Shown: positions 1 to 8,761, numbered from the stretch's first letter. The stretch is DNA of 64,000 nt from Rathayibacter oskolensis (GCF_900177245.1 NZ_FXBM01000002.1:372001-436000), one strand, 5' to 3'. Made by a program: numbers and translations. The notes: a model not told the origin generated them from the letters alone.

Positions 1-1
1 C

Positions 2-319
2 ACCCGCACGGTCCTCACGTGGCTCCGCGACCTGTTCGGCCTGGGCTTGATCGAGAAGCACCTCGACTGGTACCTGATCCACGGGCGGCTCTCGTCGCAG
101 CGCGCGCTGGCGGTCACCTCCTACATCGACCGCCTGCTCGCACGACTGCGCCCGCACGCCGGCGACCTGGTCGCCGCATTCGGCTACCGCCCCGAGCACG
201 TCCGCGCGGCGATCGCGAGCGGCGCCGAGGCCGCCCGGCAGGAGGAGGCGCACGCCTTCTTCGAGGCGGCGCGCGCCGACGGCTCCCTCCCGCGCCCCGA
301 GAAGGCCCCGCACCGCTGA
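2..319 (+). CDS. Acyl-CoA oxidase / dehydrogenase family protein, C-terminal fragment
   Basis: This is the 3' end of a gene that begins outside the window; about 105 residues are visible. The visible part reads TRTVLTWLRDLFGLGLIEKH and continues to a DGSLPRPEKAPHR tail. The helical pattern, LIEKHLDWYL and the FFEAARADGSLP ending resemble the C-terminal helical domain of actinobacterial acyl-CoA oxidases, which oxidise acyl-CoA to enoyl-CoA in beta-oxidation. The active-site and FAD-binding parts are not visible, so the family call rests on the tail only. The stop codon lies inside a hairpin shared with the convergent malate dehydrogenase gene. Confidence 0.6.
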   Translation, partial: TRTVLTWLRDLFGLGLIEKHLDWYLIHGRLSSQRALAVTSYIDRLLARLRPHAGDLVAAFGYRPEHVRAAIASGAEAARQEEAHAFFEAARADGSLPRPEKAPHR

Positions 320-340
320 TCGTGCTCCGCGATCAGCGGT
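312..340. terminator. Bidirectional hairpin between convergent acyl-CoA oxidase and mdh genes
   Basis: Perfect 11-bp inverted repeat ACCGCTGATCG / CGATCAGCGGT with a 7-nt loop. It contains the stop codons of both convergent genes. It has no long T-run, so intrinsic termination is inferred from structure and position. Confidence 0.55.
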
Positions 341-1322
341 CGAGGAACGCCAGTGCCGCGTCGCGCTCGGCGCGCAGCTCGAGCACGGACTCGTCGATCT
401 TCGCGCGCGAGTGCGCGTCGATCTCGAGGCCCTCGATGATCCGCCACTCGCCGTCGACCGCGCGCACCGGGAACGACGAGACGAGGCCCTCCTCCACGCC
501 GTAGGAGCCGTCGGACTCGACCGCGGCCGAGGTCCACTCGGTGCCGGTCACCCAGTCGTGCACGTGGTCGATCGCGGCGGAGGCGGCCGAGGCGGCGGAG
601 GACGCCCCGCGCACCTCGATGATCTCGGCTCCGCGCTTCGCGACGCGCGGCTCGAACTCGGTGTGGAGCCAGTCGGCGTCGACGAGCTCGGTCGCGGGGC
701 GACCGTCGACGGTCGCGTGCGTGACGTCGGGGTACTGCGAGGCGGAGTGGTTGCCCCAGATGGTGACGCCGCGGATCGAGTCGACCGGCGCCTCGAGCTT
801 CGCCGCGAGCTGCGCGACGGCGCGGTTGTGATCGAGCCGGGTCATCGCGGTGAAGCGGCCGGCCGGGATGTCGGGGGCGCTCGCGCGGGCGATCCAGGCG
901 TTCGTGTTGGCGGGGTTGCCCACGACGAGCACGCGCACGTCGTCGGCGGCGTGGGCGTTGAGGGCCGCGCCCTGCGGTCCGAAGATGCCGGCGTTCGCTG
1001 CGAGGAGGTCGGCCCGCTCCATGCCGGCGCTGCGCGGTCGGGCGCCGACCAGCAGGGCGATGCTCGCGCCGTCGAAGGCGGCGGCGGGGTCGTCGGTCAC
1101 CTCGACTCCGCGGAGGAGCCCGAAGGCGCCGTCCTGCAGCTCGAGGGCCGTTCCGGCCGCCGAGCGCAGTCCGGCGGGGATCTCGAGGAGGTTCAGCCTC
1201 ACCGGGACGTCCGGCCCGAGGAGCTGACCCGAGGCGATCCGGAACAGGAGCGCGTAGCCGATGGCGCCTCCCGCTCCCGTGACGCTGACGGTGACCGGGT
1301 TCGCGCGCTTCTGAGTGCCCAT
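333..1322 (-). CDS. mdh: Malate dehydrogenase
   Basis: NAD-dependent malate dehydrogenase, 329 aa, interconverting malate and oxaloacetate in the TCA cycle. The N-terminal Rossmann motif is [18 protein letters not shown]. The segment [13 protein letters not shown] and the catalytic-His segment [12 protein letters not shown] are as expected for the long MDH group (MDH type 2, about 329 aa). A LDHNRA segment carries the substrate-binding Asp/Arg. The gene is monocistronic by context: convergent with the acyl-CoA oxidase gene and upstream of nothing co-directional within 60 bp except the end of the LacI-like gene. A TACAGT hexamer lies 7 nt before the ATG, so the mRNA is probably leaderless. Confidence 0.95.
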   Translation of the reverse strand: MGTQKRANPVTVSVTGAGGAIGYALLFRIASGQLLGPDVPVRLNLLEIPAGLRSAAGTALELQDGAFGLLRGVEVTDDPAAAFDGASIALLVGARPRSAGMERADLLAANAGIFGPQGAALNAHAADDVRVLVVGNPANTNAWIARASAPDIPAGRFTAMTRLDHNRAVAQLAAKLEAPVDSIRGVTIWGNHSASQYPDVTHATVDGRPATELVDADWLHTEFEPRVAKRGAEIIEVRGASSAASAASAAIDHVHDWVTGTEWTSAAVESDGSYGVEEGLVSSFPVRAVDGEWRIIEGLEIDAHSRAKIDESVLELRAERDAALAFLDR

Positions 1323-1329
1323 GCCGCCG

Positions 1330-1335
1330 ACTGTA
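1330..1335 (-). promoter_or_regulatory. Leaderless-type -10 element of mdh
   Basis: TACAGT on the minus strand, 7 nt before the ATG. This spacing places the transcription start at or next to the start codon. No clear -35 is visible. Confidence 0.5.
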
Positions 1336-1383
1336 TTGCCGCTGGCTGCACTGCCGCTGGCTGCACGCCCGGTCGGAGTCTCG

Positions 1384-2295
1384 TCACCCCACCGCCGGCG
1401 GTGCCGTCGACCCCCGCACCACCAGGCGGTTCCGCAGCAGCACGCGCTCCTCGCCGAGAGTCCCGCCGCCGATCAGGGTCAGCAGCGCCCGCGTCGCCGA
1501 TCGGCCCATCCGGTGCAGCGGCTGGCGCACCGTCGTGAGCGCAGGCGCGATCCGCGAGGCGTCGGGCACGTCGTCGAAGCCCACGATCGAGAGGCGCTCG
1601 GGTACGGCGACGCCGAGACCTCGGGCGACCTCGACGGCGGCGATCGCGGAGGCGTCGTTCGCGGCGAAGACCGCCGTGGGCGGATCCTCCCGCGAGAGCA
1701 GCTCGCGGACGGGCCCGAGGGACGCGTCGTAGCTGTAGTGGCCCACGCGCGCGAGGTCGGCGTCGAACGGTATCCCGGCGTCGGCGAGCGCACGCCGGTA
1801 GCCGGCCTCGCGCAGGTGCGACGACTCCAGGTCGGGGCGGCCGCCGAGGAGCGCGATGCGCCGGTGGCCGAGCTCGACGAGGTGCCGCACCGCGAGGACG
1901 GCGCCGCCGAAGTCGTCCGAGCCGATCGAGGGCAGCTCGACCTGGGCGATGAGCGGCCCGATGACGATCAGCGGCAGCCCGGGAGCCGCGAGGACGCTGG
2001 ACGGAGTCACGGCGATGACCCCCTCGACCCGCGCGTCCCGGAGGCGTCGGAGCGAGTCGCGCTCCCAGCCGATCGTGTCGCGATGGCTCGCGCCGGTGCT
2101 CGCCAGGACGTCGAAGCCGGTCCCGCGCAGGGCGGCCGAGACGCCCTTCATCACCTCCGCGCTGAAGGGCTCGAAGTCGCACATCAGCACCCCGATCAAC
2201 CCGGGCGGGTCGGCTGCGGCGGCCGTGCCGGCCTCTGCGGTGGCCACGGCTGCGTCGGAATGCATCCTTGCATTCCAAAATGTTCCCGGTAACAT
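1384..2295 (-). CDS. LacI-family ligand-binding protein lacking the helix-turn-helix domain
   Basis: About 303 aa. From residue ~34 ([20 protein letters not shown]) to the end it matches the periplasmic-binding-like effector domain of LacI/GalR regulators: [50 protein letters not shown]. What is missing is the ~55-residue N-terminal helix-turn-helix and hinge; only a short Ala-rich tail precedes the sensor domain. No HTH-like sequence is seen in any minus-strand frame upstream to ~2590, which argues against a simple frameshift. The start at 2295 is chosen because TAGTCT lies 7 nt upstream; an in-frame ATG at 2265 is the alternative. It sits divergently from the GH43 genes and may sense their sugar products, but how it would act without a DNA-binding domain is unknown. 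It could be a decaying regulator. Confidence 0.75.
   Translation of the reverse strand: MLPGTFWNARMHSDAAVATAEAGTAAAADPPGLIGVLMCDFEPFSAEVMKGVSAALRGTGFDVLASTGASHRDTIGWERDSLRRLRDARVEGVIAVTPSSVLAAPGLPLIVIGPLIAQVELPSIGSDDFGGAVLAVRHLVELGHRRIALLGGRPDLESSHLREAGYRRALADAGIPFDADLARVGHYSYDASLGPVRELLSREDPPTAVFAANDASAIAAVEVARGLGVAVPERLSIVGFDDVPDASRIAPALTTVRQPLHRMGRSATRALLTLIGGGTLGEERVLLRNRLVVRGSTAPPAVG
2257..2276. repeat. Perfect 8-bp inverted repeat, 4-bp spacer
   Basis: GGAATGCA / TGCATTCC separated by TCCT. It lies in the 5' end of the LacI-like gene, 2 bp from the second palindrome. It is a candidate second operator or an mRNA hairpin; no function is assigned. Confidence 0.5.
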
Positions 2296-2296
2296 T
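2279..2296. promoter_or_regulatory. LacI/GalR-type operator palindrome
   Basis: AATGTTCCCGGTAACATT is an 18-bp palindrome with one mismatched pair and a central CG, the form typical of LacI-family operators. It covers the start codon of the LacI-like gene and lies about 290 bp before the secreted glycosidase genes on the other strand. The visible LacI-like protein has no DNA-binding domain, so the cognate repressor is probably encoded elsewhere. Confidence 0.65.
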
Positions 2297-2585
2297 GCGG
2301 CAAGACTAGCTGAGTCTCTCCTCAGCAGTCGAGTGCACCAGTGACGAAGCAGCCTCCCTCTCCTCAGCGTTGACGGGGATCGAGAGCTGCGGTGAGCGAC
2401 AGCACGCTGTGGAAGCGACTGCGCAGGCACCTCTCGTCGTCACCCGGGCACGTTTCCCATCAGCAGCGTCGGCGGCCTCGTCAGGCACGCCCTCGCGCAG
2501 ACATCACTCAGCGCCCGGAACGCACGCGCACCCGCGCCGTCCGACGCTCGATGATCGGCGACGGCGCCGATCGAGGAGGAATCCC
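2297..2585. other. Intergenic regulatory region before the GH43 operon
   Basis: About 290 bp between the LacI-like gene and the secreted-protein operon. A TTGACG hexamer at 2370-2375 could be a -35, but no convincing -10 follows at the right distance. GAGGAGGA just before 2586 is a strong ribosome binding site. No convincing gene is seen here in either strand. Confidence 0.4.
2303..2308 (-). promoter_or_regulatory. -10 element of the LacI-like gene
   Basis: TAGTCT on the minus strand, 7 nt before the ATG at 2295. The adjacent palindrome overlaps the predicted transcription start. Confidence 0.5.
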
Positions 2586-3227
2586 ATGACCCAGCGAACC
2601 GCTTCCCCCGCCCGCCCGACCTGGCCCGCCCGCGCCTGCGTGGCCGTGATCGGCGGGCTCCTGCTCACCGGCGTGGCGACCGCCGCCTCCGCCGCCGAGT
2701 ACGGCGAGGACGCCGTCGACGTGACGGTCGACATCGCCGCCGTCGACGAGCCGGGCGTGCTCGCGATGACCGTCGACGGCACGAACGCGGCGCTGACCGA
2801 GAACGGGTCGACCGAGACCGTCCGCCGGTTCACCGGGCAGCTGCCGGCCGTCACGGTCACGGACACGCGCACGGCCGAGGAGATCCCCGACGGAGCAGGC
2901 TGGTACGTGCTCGGCTCGGCGACCGACTTCAGCGGGGACGAGGGGCAGGAGCCGATCGGCGCCGAGTACCTGGGCTGGACGCCCGAGCTCGTCGACGGCG
3001 GCGACTCCGGTCTCGTGGCCGAGGGCGATCAGGTCGACACCGTCCTCGACGAGGGCCCCGACGCCGTCGGCCTGGTCGACCAGGAGCTGCTCGCACTGGC
3101 CCTCGACTCCGAGGCCGTCGCGACGGAGGGCTCGTGGACCGTCGCGGCCGACCTCACCCTGAAGACCGAGGCCGACGTCGAGCCCGGCGCCTACTCCTCC
3201 GTGCTGACCCTCTCGCTGTTCGAATGA
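2586..3227 (+). CDS. Small secreted protein, WxL-like beta-sandwich
   Basis: 213 aa with a strong ribosome binding site (GAGGAGGA) 5 nt before the ATG. A Sec signal peptide spans residues ~1-36, ending ATAASAA before EYGEDAVDV. The mature part is acidic, with alternating hydrophobic strands (VDVTVDIAAVDEPG, VTVTDTRTAEEIPDG, GWYVLGSATDFSG) and ends WTVAADLTLKTEADVEPG...LTLSLFE. This resembles WxL-type or related surface beta-sandwich domains of Gram-positive bacteria, but the match is by pattern only and no enzymatic motif is visible. Its stop overlaps the start of the GH43 gene (ATGA), so the two are translationally coupled, implying a joint role at the cell surface such as substrate or wall binding. 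Confidence 0.75.
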   Translation: MTQRTASPARPTWPARACVAVIGGLLLTGVATAASAAEYGEDAVDVTVDIAAVDEPGVLAMTVDGTNAALTENGSTETVRRFTGQLPAVTVTDTRTAEEIPDGAGWYVLGSATDFSGDEGQEPIGAEYLGWTPELVDGGDSGLVAEGDQVDTVLDEGPDAVGLVDQELLALALDSEAVATEGSWTVAADLTLKTEADVEPGAYSSVLTLSLFE

Positions 3228-6145
3228 GCGCAGCGACACGCGCCCCGGGGATGCGCGCGCTCGCAGTGACCGCGATCGGAGCCCTGGTCGCGGCCGGCCT
3301 GCTCGCGACCGCGGTGCCGGCCCGGGCCGCGGAGGAGTGGTCGCCGCGATCCTTCCTCACCTCGACCGACAGGGGCGACGGCACCTACTCGGTGCCGCTG
3401 CTCAACGCCGACGTGCCCGACGTCAGCGTCGAGCGGGTGCCTGCGGCCGAGAACGACGAGGGTCGCGATCTCTACTACATGATCAGCACCACGATGCACC
3501 TGAGCCCGGGTGCTCCGATCATGAAGTCGTACGACCTCGTCAACTGGGAGATCGTCAACCACGTCTTCGACCGCCTCGAGATCGGAGACAGGTTCTCGCT
3601 GCGCAACGGCCAGAACTCCTACGGCAACGGCCAGTGGGCCTCGTCGCTCCGCTACCACGACGGTCGCTACTACGTGGCCTTCAACACCAACAACCTGGGC
3701 GGCTCCTACCTCTACTCGACCGACGACATCGAGAACGGAGCGTGGACCAGGGTCGCGCTGGGGCGCGCGTTCCACGACCCGTCGCTCTTCTTCGACGAGG
3801 CGGACGGAGGCACGCCCTACATCTTCTACGGCTCGGGATCGACGAGCGCAGTGCAGCTCAGCGACGATCTCACCACCGTGGTCGCCGAGTTCCCGAACAT
3901 CCTGCGCACCTCCGACTACCCCGGCGCCTCCTGGATCGGCGGCCTGTTCGAGGGCGCCCAGGTGCAGTACATCGACGGGAACTACTACATCGTCATCATC
4001 ACCTGGCCCTCGGGCCAGGGGCGCCAGGTCGCGCTGTTCCGCTCCGAGGAGCTGCTCGGCCGCTATGCGACCGCTGACGGCAGCAACCCCTACGAGGGGC
4101 GAGGAGTCCTGAACTCGAACGGCTTCGCCCAGGGGAGCCTCGTGCCGATCTCGCGTGAGGACGGCACGACCGACTGGCACGGCATGTTCTTCCGCGACAG
4201 CTTCCCGACCGGTCGCATCCCGGGGCTCGTCCCCGCCACCTGGACCGACGGCTGGCCGACCTTCGGCACGAACGGCTCGGTCCCGGTGAACGGGACCTTC
4301 CCGAAGCCGATCACCCTCAGCCCGGAGGAGGAGCTATTCGAGCGGCAGAAGAGCCTGGTCGTCTCGGACGACTTCGAGAACGACGCGCCCGCGAAGGCCT
4401 ACACCGACGAGGAGTGGACCCTCCCGACGGCCCCCGACATCGACGAGTCGCTCCTCGGCGTCGAGCTGATCCAGAACCCGGGCGCCGAGTCGGGAACGGC
4501 TCCGTGGGCCGGGCAGTTCGGGGCGACGCTCACCCGCGACACGGGTGACGCCGCCTCCGGGACCGCCGCCCTCCGGGTCGGCAGCAGGACGCTCAACGGC
4601 TCGGGCCCCAGCCAGGTCCTCGCGAACAGGCTCCAGCGCGGAGTCACCTACACGGTGTCCGCGAAGGTGAAGTACACCTCCGGCCCGGCCTCGGTGCGCT
4701 TCAACCTCTGCGCCGACTTCGGCGCGGGCCCGCAGACCATGGCGTTCGCCACCGTCCCCCAGGGGCAGTGGACGACGATCACGGGCACCTACACGGTGCC
4801 GCCGACCGCGAACGTCGGCAGTGCGAAGTTCGCCGTCGAGACGCCCTGGGGGAACCCGCAGCCGGCGTCCTCGAGCGTCGAGTACCTGCTCGACGACGTC
4901 TCGATGATCGGCGCGCAGCCCACCACCGAGCTGCCGAGCGAGGCCGAGATCGCGCCGAACGGCTCCCGGCTCGACCTGGCCTGGCAGTGGAACCACGCGC
5001 CCGACAACCGCTACTGGTCGCTGACCGACCGCGAGGGCTGGCTCCGGCTGACCAACGGCAAGGTCGTCACGGGCCAGTACGTGCACTCGAAGCTGTCGAC
5101 CTCACCCGAGCTGACCTGGCTCGAGGAGGCGCGCAACACGCTCTCGCAGCGCATCGTCGCCCCGAAGCAGTCGGCCGAGGCCGAGCTCGACGTGTCGGGG
5201 ATGAAGGACGGCGATGTCGCCGGCCTCGCCGCCTACAACCGCGGCTTCTCGTACGTCGCGGTGAAGCGCGTCGACGGAGTGAGCACGGTCGGAGTCGTGG
5301 ACCGCGGCCAGCCGTTCGCCACGACGATCGATCAGGCCGCCGTCGAGGCGTTCCTGCCGGGGACGACCGCCGTGCTCCCCGACTCCGCCGAGGTGCACCT
5401 GAAGGCCGATCTCGAGCTGAACGCCCCGTCGGGTCAGCTGTGGACGACCTTCCACTACAGCCTCGACGGGCGGACGTGGACGAAGCTCGGCACCCGCGTC
5501 GGTCCGCAGACCCTCGACGGCAGCCTCACGCACTTCATGGGGCACCGGATCGGGCTGTTCAGCTATGCGACAGAGAGCACCGGCGGACACGTGGACGTCG
5601 ACAGCTTCCTCCTGAGCGACACGCTCACCTCGGAGGGGAAGGCTCTCGACCGCTCGCAGCTGGAGGCGGCGATCGCGCACGCGGCGACCCTCCGCGAGGC
5701 GGACTACCCCGCCGACGCCTGGGCCGACCTGGAGTCGGCGCTCGCGAAGGCCGAGGCCGTCGGCACCGTCGGCACGCAGAACCAGCTCGACGCGCCCGAG
5801 CGTGCGCTCAGCTACCAGCTGGCCCGCCTCGGGACGCTCAAGGCCGAGGCGCCGGCGCTCGCCGTCGCCGCCGAGGCGACGACGCGATGCATCGGCGGCA
5901 AGGTCTTCGTCACGGTGAAGGCGACGAACGGCAGCGACGTGCCCGTGACGGTCGACATGACGGGCGCGTTCGGCACCAAGACGATCGCCGCCGTCGCCCC
6001 GGGGAGGAACGCGAGCCACGCGTTCACCACCCGGGCGGTCGCCGTGCCCGCGGGCGAGGTCGCGGTGACCGCCTCGGCCCCCGTCGACGGCGCGCCCGTG
6101 AGCAGCACGGTCCCGGCCGGCTACCCCGCGACGAGCTGCGGATGA
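3224..6145 (+). CDS. Secreted multidomain GH43 glycosidase
   Basis: 973 aa. The start at 3224 overlaps the previous stop by 4 bp and directly precedes a clear signal peptide (residues 1-35, VPARA before AEEW). Domains in order: GH43 five-bladed propeller (~40-370), with candidate catalytic base Asp in NADVPDVSV (~60), modulator Asp in FHDPSLFF (~183) and acid Glu in FEGAQVQY (~242); a CBM4/9-like beta-sandwich (~410-565); a GH43 C2-type concanavalin-like sandwich with WQWNHAPDNRYW (~580-800); a FIVAR-like helical module with YPADAWADLESALAKAEAV (~810-875); and a ~95-residue C-terminal domain with TRCIGGK and a terminal SCG. The family covers beta-xylosidases and alpha-L-arabinofuranosidases, so the likely substrate is plant arabinoxylan or arabinan. 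Insertion of a CBM between GH43 and C2 is unusual. Confidence 0.88.
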   Translation: MSAATRAPGMRALAVTAIGALVAAGLLATAVPARAAEEWSPRSFLTSTDRGDGTYSVPLLNADVPDVSVERVPAAENDEGRDLYYMISTTMHLSPGAPIMKSYDLVNWEIVNHVFDRLEIGDRFSLRNGQNSYGNGQWASSLRYHDGRYYVAFNTNNLGGSYLYSTDDIENGAWTRVALGRAFHDPSLFFDEADGGTPYIFYGSGSTSAVQLSDDLTTVVAEFPNILRTSDYPGASWIGGLFEGAQVQYIDGNYYIVIITWPSGQGRQVALFRSEELLGRYATADGSNPYEGRGVLNSNGFAQGSLVPISREDGTTDWHGMFFRDSFPTGRIPGLVPATWTDGWPTFGTNGSVPVNGTFPKPITLSPEEELFERQKSLVVSDDFENDAPAKAYTDEEWTLPTAPDIDESLLGVELIQNPGAESGTAPWAGQFGATLTRDTGDAASGTAALRVGSRTLNGSGPSQVLANRLQRGVTYTVSAKVKYTSGPASVRFNLCADFGAGPQTMAFATVPQGQWTTITGTYTVPPTANVGSAKFAVETPWGNPQPASSSVEYLLDDVSMIGAQPTTELPSEAEIAPNGSRLDLAWQWNHAPDNRYWSLTDREGWLRLTNGKVVTGQYVHSKLSTSPELTWLEEARNTLSQRIVAPKQSAEAELDVSGMKDGDVAGLAAYNRGFSYVAVKRVDGVSTVGVVDRGQPFATTIDQAAVEAFLPGTTAVLPDSAEVHLKADLELNAPSGQLWTTFHYSLDGRTWTKLGTRVGPQTLDGSLTHFMGHRIGLFSYATESTGGHVDVDSFLLSDTLTSEGKALDRSQLEAAIAHAATLREADYPADAWADLESALAKAEAVGTVGTQNQLDAPERALSYQLARLGTLKAEAPALAVAAEATTRCIGGKVFVTVKATNGSDVPVTVDMTGAFGTKTIAAVAPGRNASHAFTTRAVAVPAGEVAVTASAPVDGAPVSSTVPAGYPATSCG

Positions 6146-6198
6146 CCGCCGGCTCGACGACACCCAGACCACCTGAAAGACGCAATCAAGGAGGATTC

Positions 6199-8613
6199 GT
6201 GAGAACGCAACAAGAAGCCGCACCGAAGGGTCGGCTGCGTCTGCGCCTGCTCGCCACGGCGGCCCTGACAGCACTACTGGTGGCGCCCTTTGCGGCGCAG
6301 ACCTCGTTCGCCGCCGAACAGGAGCTCGTCGTCAACGGCGGGTTCGAGAACGGCATCGCCGACTGGTTCGTCAACAACGGCAACGCCGCGGACGGCGGGA
6401 CGATCGCGACCACCGCGGACGCCGCCTCCGGTGCGAGCGCCGCACTGGTGACCGGCCGTACGACGACCGGTTCCGGAGCCATGCAGGACCTGACCGGGAA
6501 GATCGTCGCCGGCCAGACCTACCAGGTGAAGGCGAAGATCAAGTACGAGAACGCCGCCGGCCCCGCGACGAAGCAGTTCTTCGCGACGATGCACTACGGC
6601 GGAGGCAGCTACACCAACCTCGCCAGCGTCACGGCGACGAAGGGGCAGTGGGCGTCGCTCAGCGGGTCCTTCACCGTCCCCGCCGGGCAGAGCGTCGCCA
6701 TCACGCGTCTCTTCTTCGAGACTCCGTGGACGGCGACCCCGTCGGCCGCGCCCGACACGCACCTGATGGACTACAAGCTCGACGACGTCTCGCTGATCGG
6801 AGCGGCGCCGCCCGCGGCACCCTCGAAGACCATCGAGGTGGTCGGCAAGGTTCCCGGCGACCACAACCCGCTGATCGGGTGGAAGTTCGGCGCCGACGGC
6901 TTCGGCTTCGCCGAGAACGGCCGGGTCTACATGTACATGACCAACGACACGCAGGGGTACGCGCCCGATCCGGTGACCGGTGTCTCGCCGCAGATCAACT
7001 ACGGCAGCATCAACCAGATCACGGTCATCTCGTCGGACGACCTCGTGAACTGGACCGACCACGGCGAGATCCAGGTGGCCGGCTCGACCGGTGTCGCACC
7101 CTTCACCGGCAACTCCTGGGCGCCGGGCATGGCGAAGAAGACGGTGAACGGGGTCGACAAGTACTTCCTCTACTACGCCAACGGCGGCGGCTCCAGCAAC
7201 GTGATCACGGGCGACTCGCCCGTGGGCCCGTGGACCAGCCAGCGGACCACCACGCTGATCAACGACACCACGCCCGGTGCCGACGTCGCCTGGAAGTTCG
7301 ACCCGGCGCCGCTCGTGGACGACGACGGTCGCAACTACCTGTTCTTCGGCGGCGGACCCGCCTCGACCGCGCTCCCCGCGGCCGAGCGCTTCAACAACCC
7401 GAAGAACATCCGCGTGATCGAGCTCGGCGACGACATGGTCTCGACCGAGGGCACGGCCGCGGTGGTCGATGCTCCCGTCGCGTTCGAGGCGGCCCAGGTC
7501 TTCGAGCGCGAGGGCAAGTACTACCTCTCGTACTCGTCGCACTTCGGCGGCACCGACTTCGGCGGCAACCAGACCCGCGTTCCGGGCTACCCGGGCGGCG
7601 GCGAGATCGGCTACATGATCTCGGACGACCCGATGTCGTGGCCCAAGGAGGCGTACGCCGGGGTGATGTTCCCCAACCAGAGCCGCTTCTTCGGAGCCGG
7701 CACCGGAGGCAACAACCACCAGTCGGTCTTCGAGCTCGGCGGCAAGTACTACTTCACCTACCACGCCCCGACGCTCAACAAGCGGATCAACGGCGACACC
7801 ACGCAGGGCTACCGCAGCCCGCACATCCAGGAGCTGCAGTTCAACGCTGACGGCACCGTGCAGCAGGTCGTCGGCGACTACGCCGGAGTGGACCAGGTGA
7901 AGGACTTCGACCCGTTCCGCACCTTCCCGGCCGAGACCATCGGCTGGAGCAAGGGCATCGCGACGGCGCCGCTGGGCACGCCCACCGCCGGCGCGACGAA
8001 GAACCTCGTCCTCCGCGACCTCGACGCCGGCGACTGGACGGCGCTGTCGTCGGTCGACTTCGGCGAGACCGGAGCGGCGACGTTCTCGGCCCGCGCGAAG
8101 GCGCTGCAGGCGGGAGGCACCATCACGGTCCGCCTCGACTCCGCCACCGGACCCGTCGCGGGAACGGTCGCCGTGACCGGGACCACCGGCGAGTGGGCCG
8201 ACGTCAGCGCAGCGCTGACCGGAGCGACCGGAGTGCACGACGTGTACTTCAGCTACTCCGGCCCGAGCGGCGACCTGTTCGAGCTCGACACCTTCGCCTT
8301 CACCGAGGGCGAGGCGGCTCCGGCCCTGGAGGTCACCGCGACCGCCACCACCCGCTGCATCGCGGGCAAGGCGATCATCACCACGCAGGCGACCAACGGC
8401 GCCGACGTGCCCGTCGCGATGACCTTCACGACGGACTACGGCACCAAGTCGTTCGCCACGGTCGCCCCCGGCAAGACCGTGTCGCACGCCTTCACCACCC
8501 GGCAGGTCGACCTCGCCGCCGGTGACGTCGCGGTCGCGGCCTCGGCGACGATCGACGGCTCGCCGGTCTCGACGGAGGTGAGCGCGGCGTACGCGGCGCG
8601 GCCCTGCGGCTGA
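6199..8613 (+). CDS. Secreted GH43 arabinofuranosidase-like enzyme with CBM4/9-like and CBM6 modules
   Basis: 804 aa. The GTG start is chosen from AAGGAGG 4 nt upstream and the signal peptide that follows at once (residues 1-38, ending QTSFA before AEQELVV). Domains: CBM4/9-like (~41-200, VVNGGFENG to DDVSLIG); GH43 catalytic (~205-590) opening GDHNPLIGWKFGADGF, with candidate catalytic residues in WKFDPAPLVDDDG (~367) and FEAAQVFEREG (~430); CBM6-like (~590-705, LRDLDAGDWTALSSVDFG); and a C-terminal domain (~708-804) clearly related to that of the upstream GH43 protein. Lengths and motifs fit arabinoxylan arabinofuranohydrolases. It follows the first GH43 gene by 53 bp and is probably in the same transcript. 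Confidence 0.88.
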   Translation: MRTQQEAAPKGRLRLRLLATAALTALLVAPFAAQTSFAAEQELVVNGGFENGIADWFVNNGNAADGGTIATTADAASGASAALVTGRTTTGSGAMQDLTGKIVAGQTYQVKAKIKYENAAGPATKQFFATMHYGGGSYTNLASVTATKGQWASLSGSFTVPAGQSVAITRLFFETPWTATPSAAPDTHLMDYKLDDVSLIGAAPPAAPSKTIEVVGKVPGDHNPLIGWKFGADGFGFAENGRVYMYMTNDTQGYAPDPVTGVSPQINYGSINQITVISSDDLVNWTDHGEIQVAGSTGVAPFTGNSWAPGMAKKTVNGVDKYFLYYANGGGSSNVITGDSPVGPWTSQRTTTLINDTTPGADVAWKFDPAPLVDDDGRNYLFFGGGPASTALPAAERFNNPKNIRVIELGDDMVSTEGTAAVVDAPVAFEAAQVFEREGKYYLSYSSHFGGTDFGGNQTRVPGYPGGGEIGYMISDDPMSWPKEAYAGVMFPNQSRFFGAGTGGNNHQSVFELGGKYYFTYHAPTLNKRINGDTTQGYRSPHIQELQFNADGTVQQVVGDYAGVDQVKDFDPFRTFPAETIGWSKGIATAPLGTPTAGATKNLVLRDLDAGDWTALSSVDFGETGAATFSARAKALQAGGTITVRLDSATGPVAGTVAVTGTTGEWADVSAALTGATGVHDVYFSYSGPSGDLFELDTFAFTEGEAAPALEVTATATTRCIAGKAIITTQATNGADVPVAMTFTTDYGTKSFATVAPGKTVSHAFTTRQVDLAAGDVAVAASATIDGSPVSTEVSAAYAARPCG

Positions 8614-8636
8614 CTTGCCGCTGATGCACTGACGGG

Positions 8637-8666
8637 GCGCCCTCGATCCTCCGGGATCGGGGGCGC
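8637..8666. terminator. Terminator after the GH43 operon
   Basis: 13-bp stem, GCGCCCTCGATCC paired with GGATCGGGGGCGC (one G-T wobble), 4-nt loop. It lies in the gap between the GH43 operon and the convergent DUF222/HNH gene. Confidence 0.7.
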
Positions 8667-8724
8667 TCCTGCGCGCGCTGCTCGATCAGCACGAGTCCGG
8701 CCTGCGTGGACGCCCGGGACTGCC

Positions 8725-8761
8725 TGCTGGTCGAGTAGCCGCGCAGGGGCGTATCGAGACC
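8725..8761. repeat. Dispersed Microbacteriaceae intergenic repeat (REP-like)
   Basis: Begins TGCTGGTCGAGTAGCCGCG and ends GGGGCGTATCGAGACC. From memory, this element (GGTCTCGATACG...GGCTACTCGACCAGCA on the other strand) recurs in many copies between convergent genes in Microbacteriaceae genomes. Only one copy is seen in this window, again between convergent genes. Confidence 0.65.

Noticed and set aside
2295-2590. A frameshifted helix-turn-helix upstream of the LacI-like sensor
   Set aside because: All minus-strand frames were read; none shows a VxxVAxxAGVSxxTVSRVLN-like pattern.
3134-8613. Very long reading frames that extend upstream of the two GH43 genes (from 3134 and 4768)
   Set aside because: High GC leaves long open frames. 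Signal peptides, ribosome binding sites and stop/start overlap place the true starts at 3224 and 6199.
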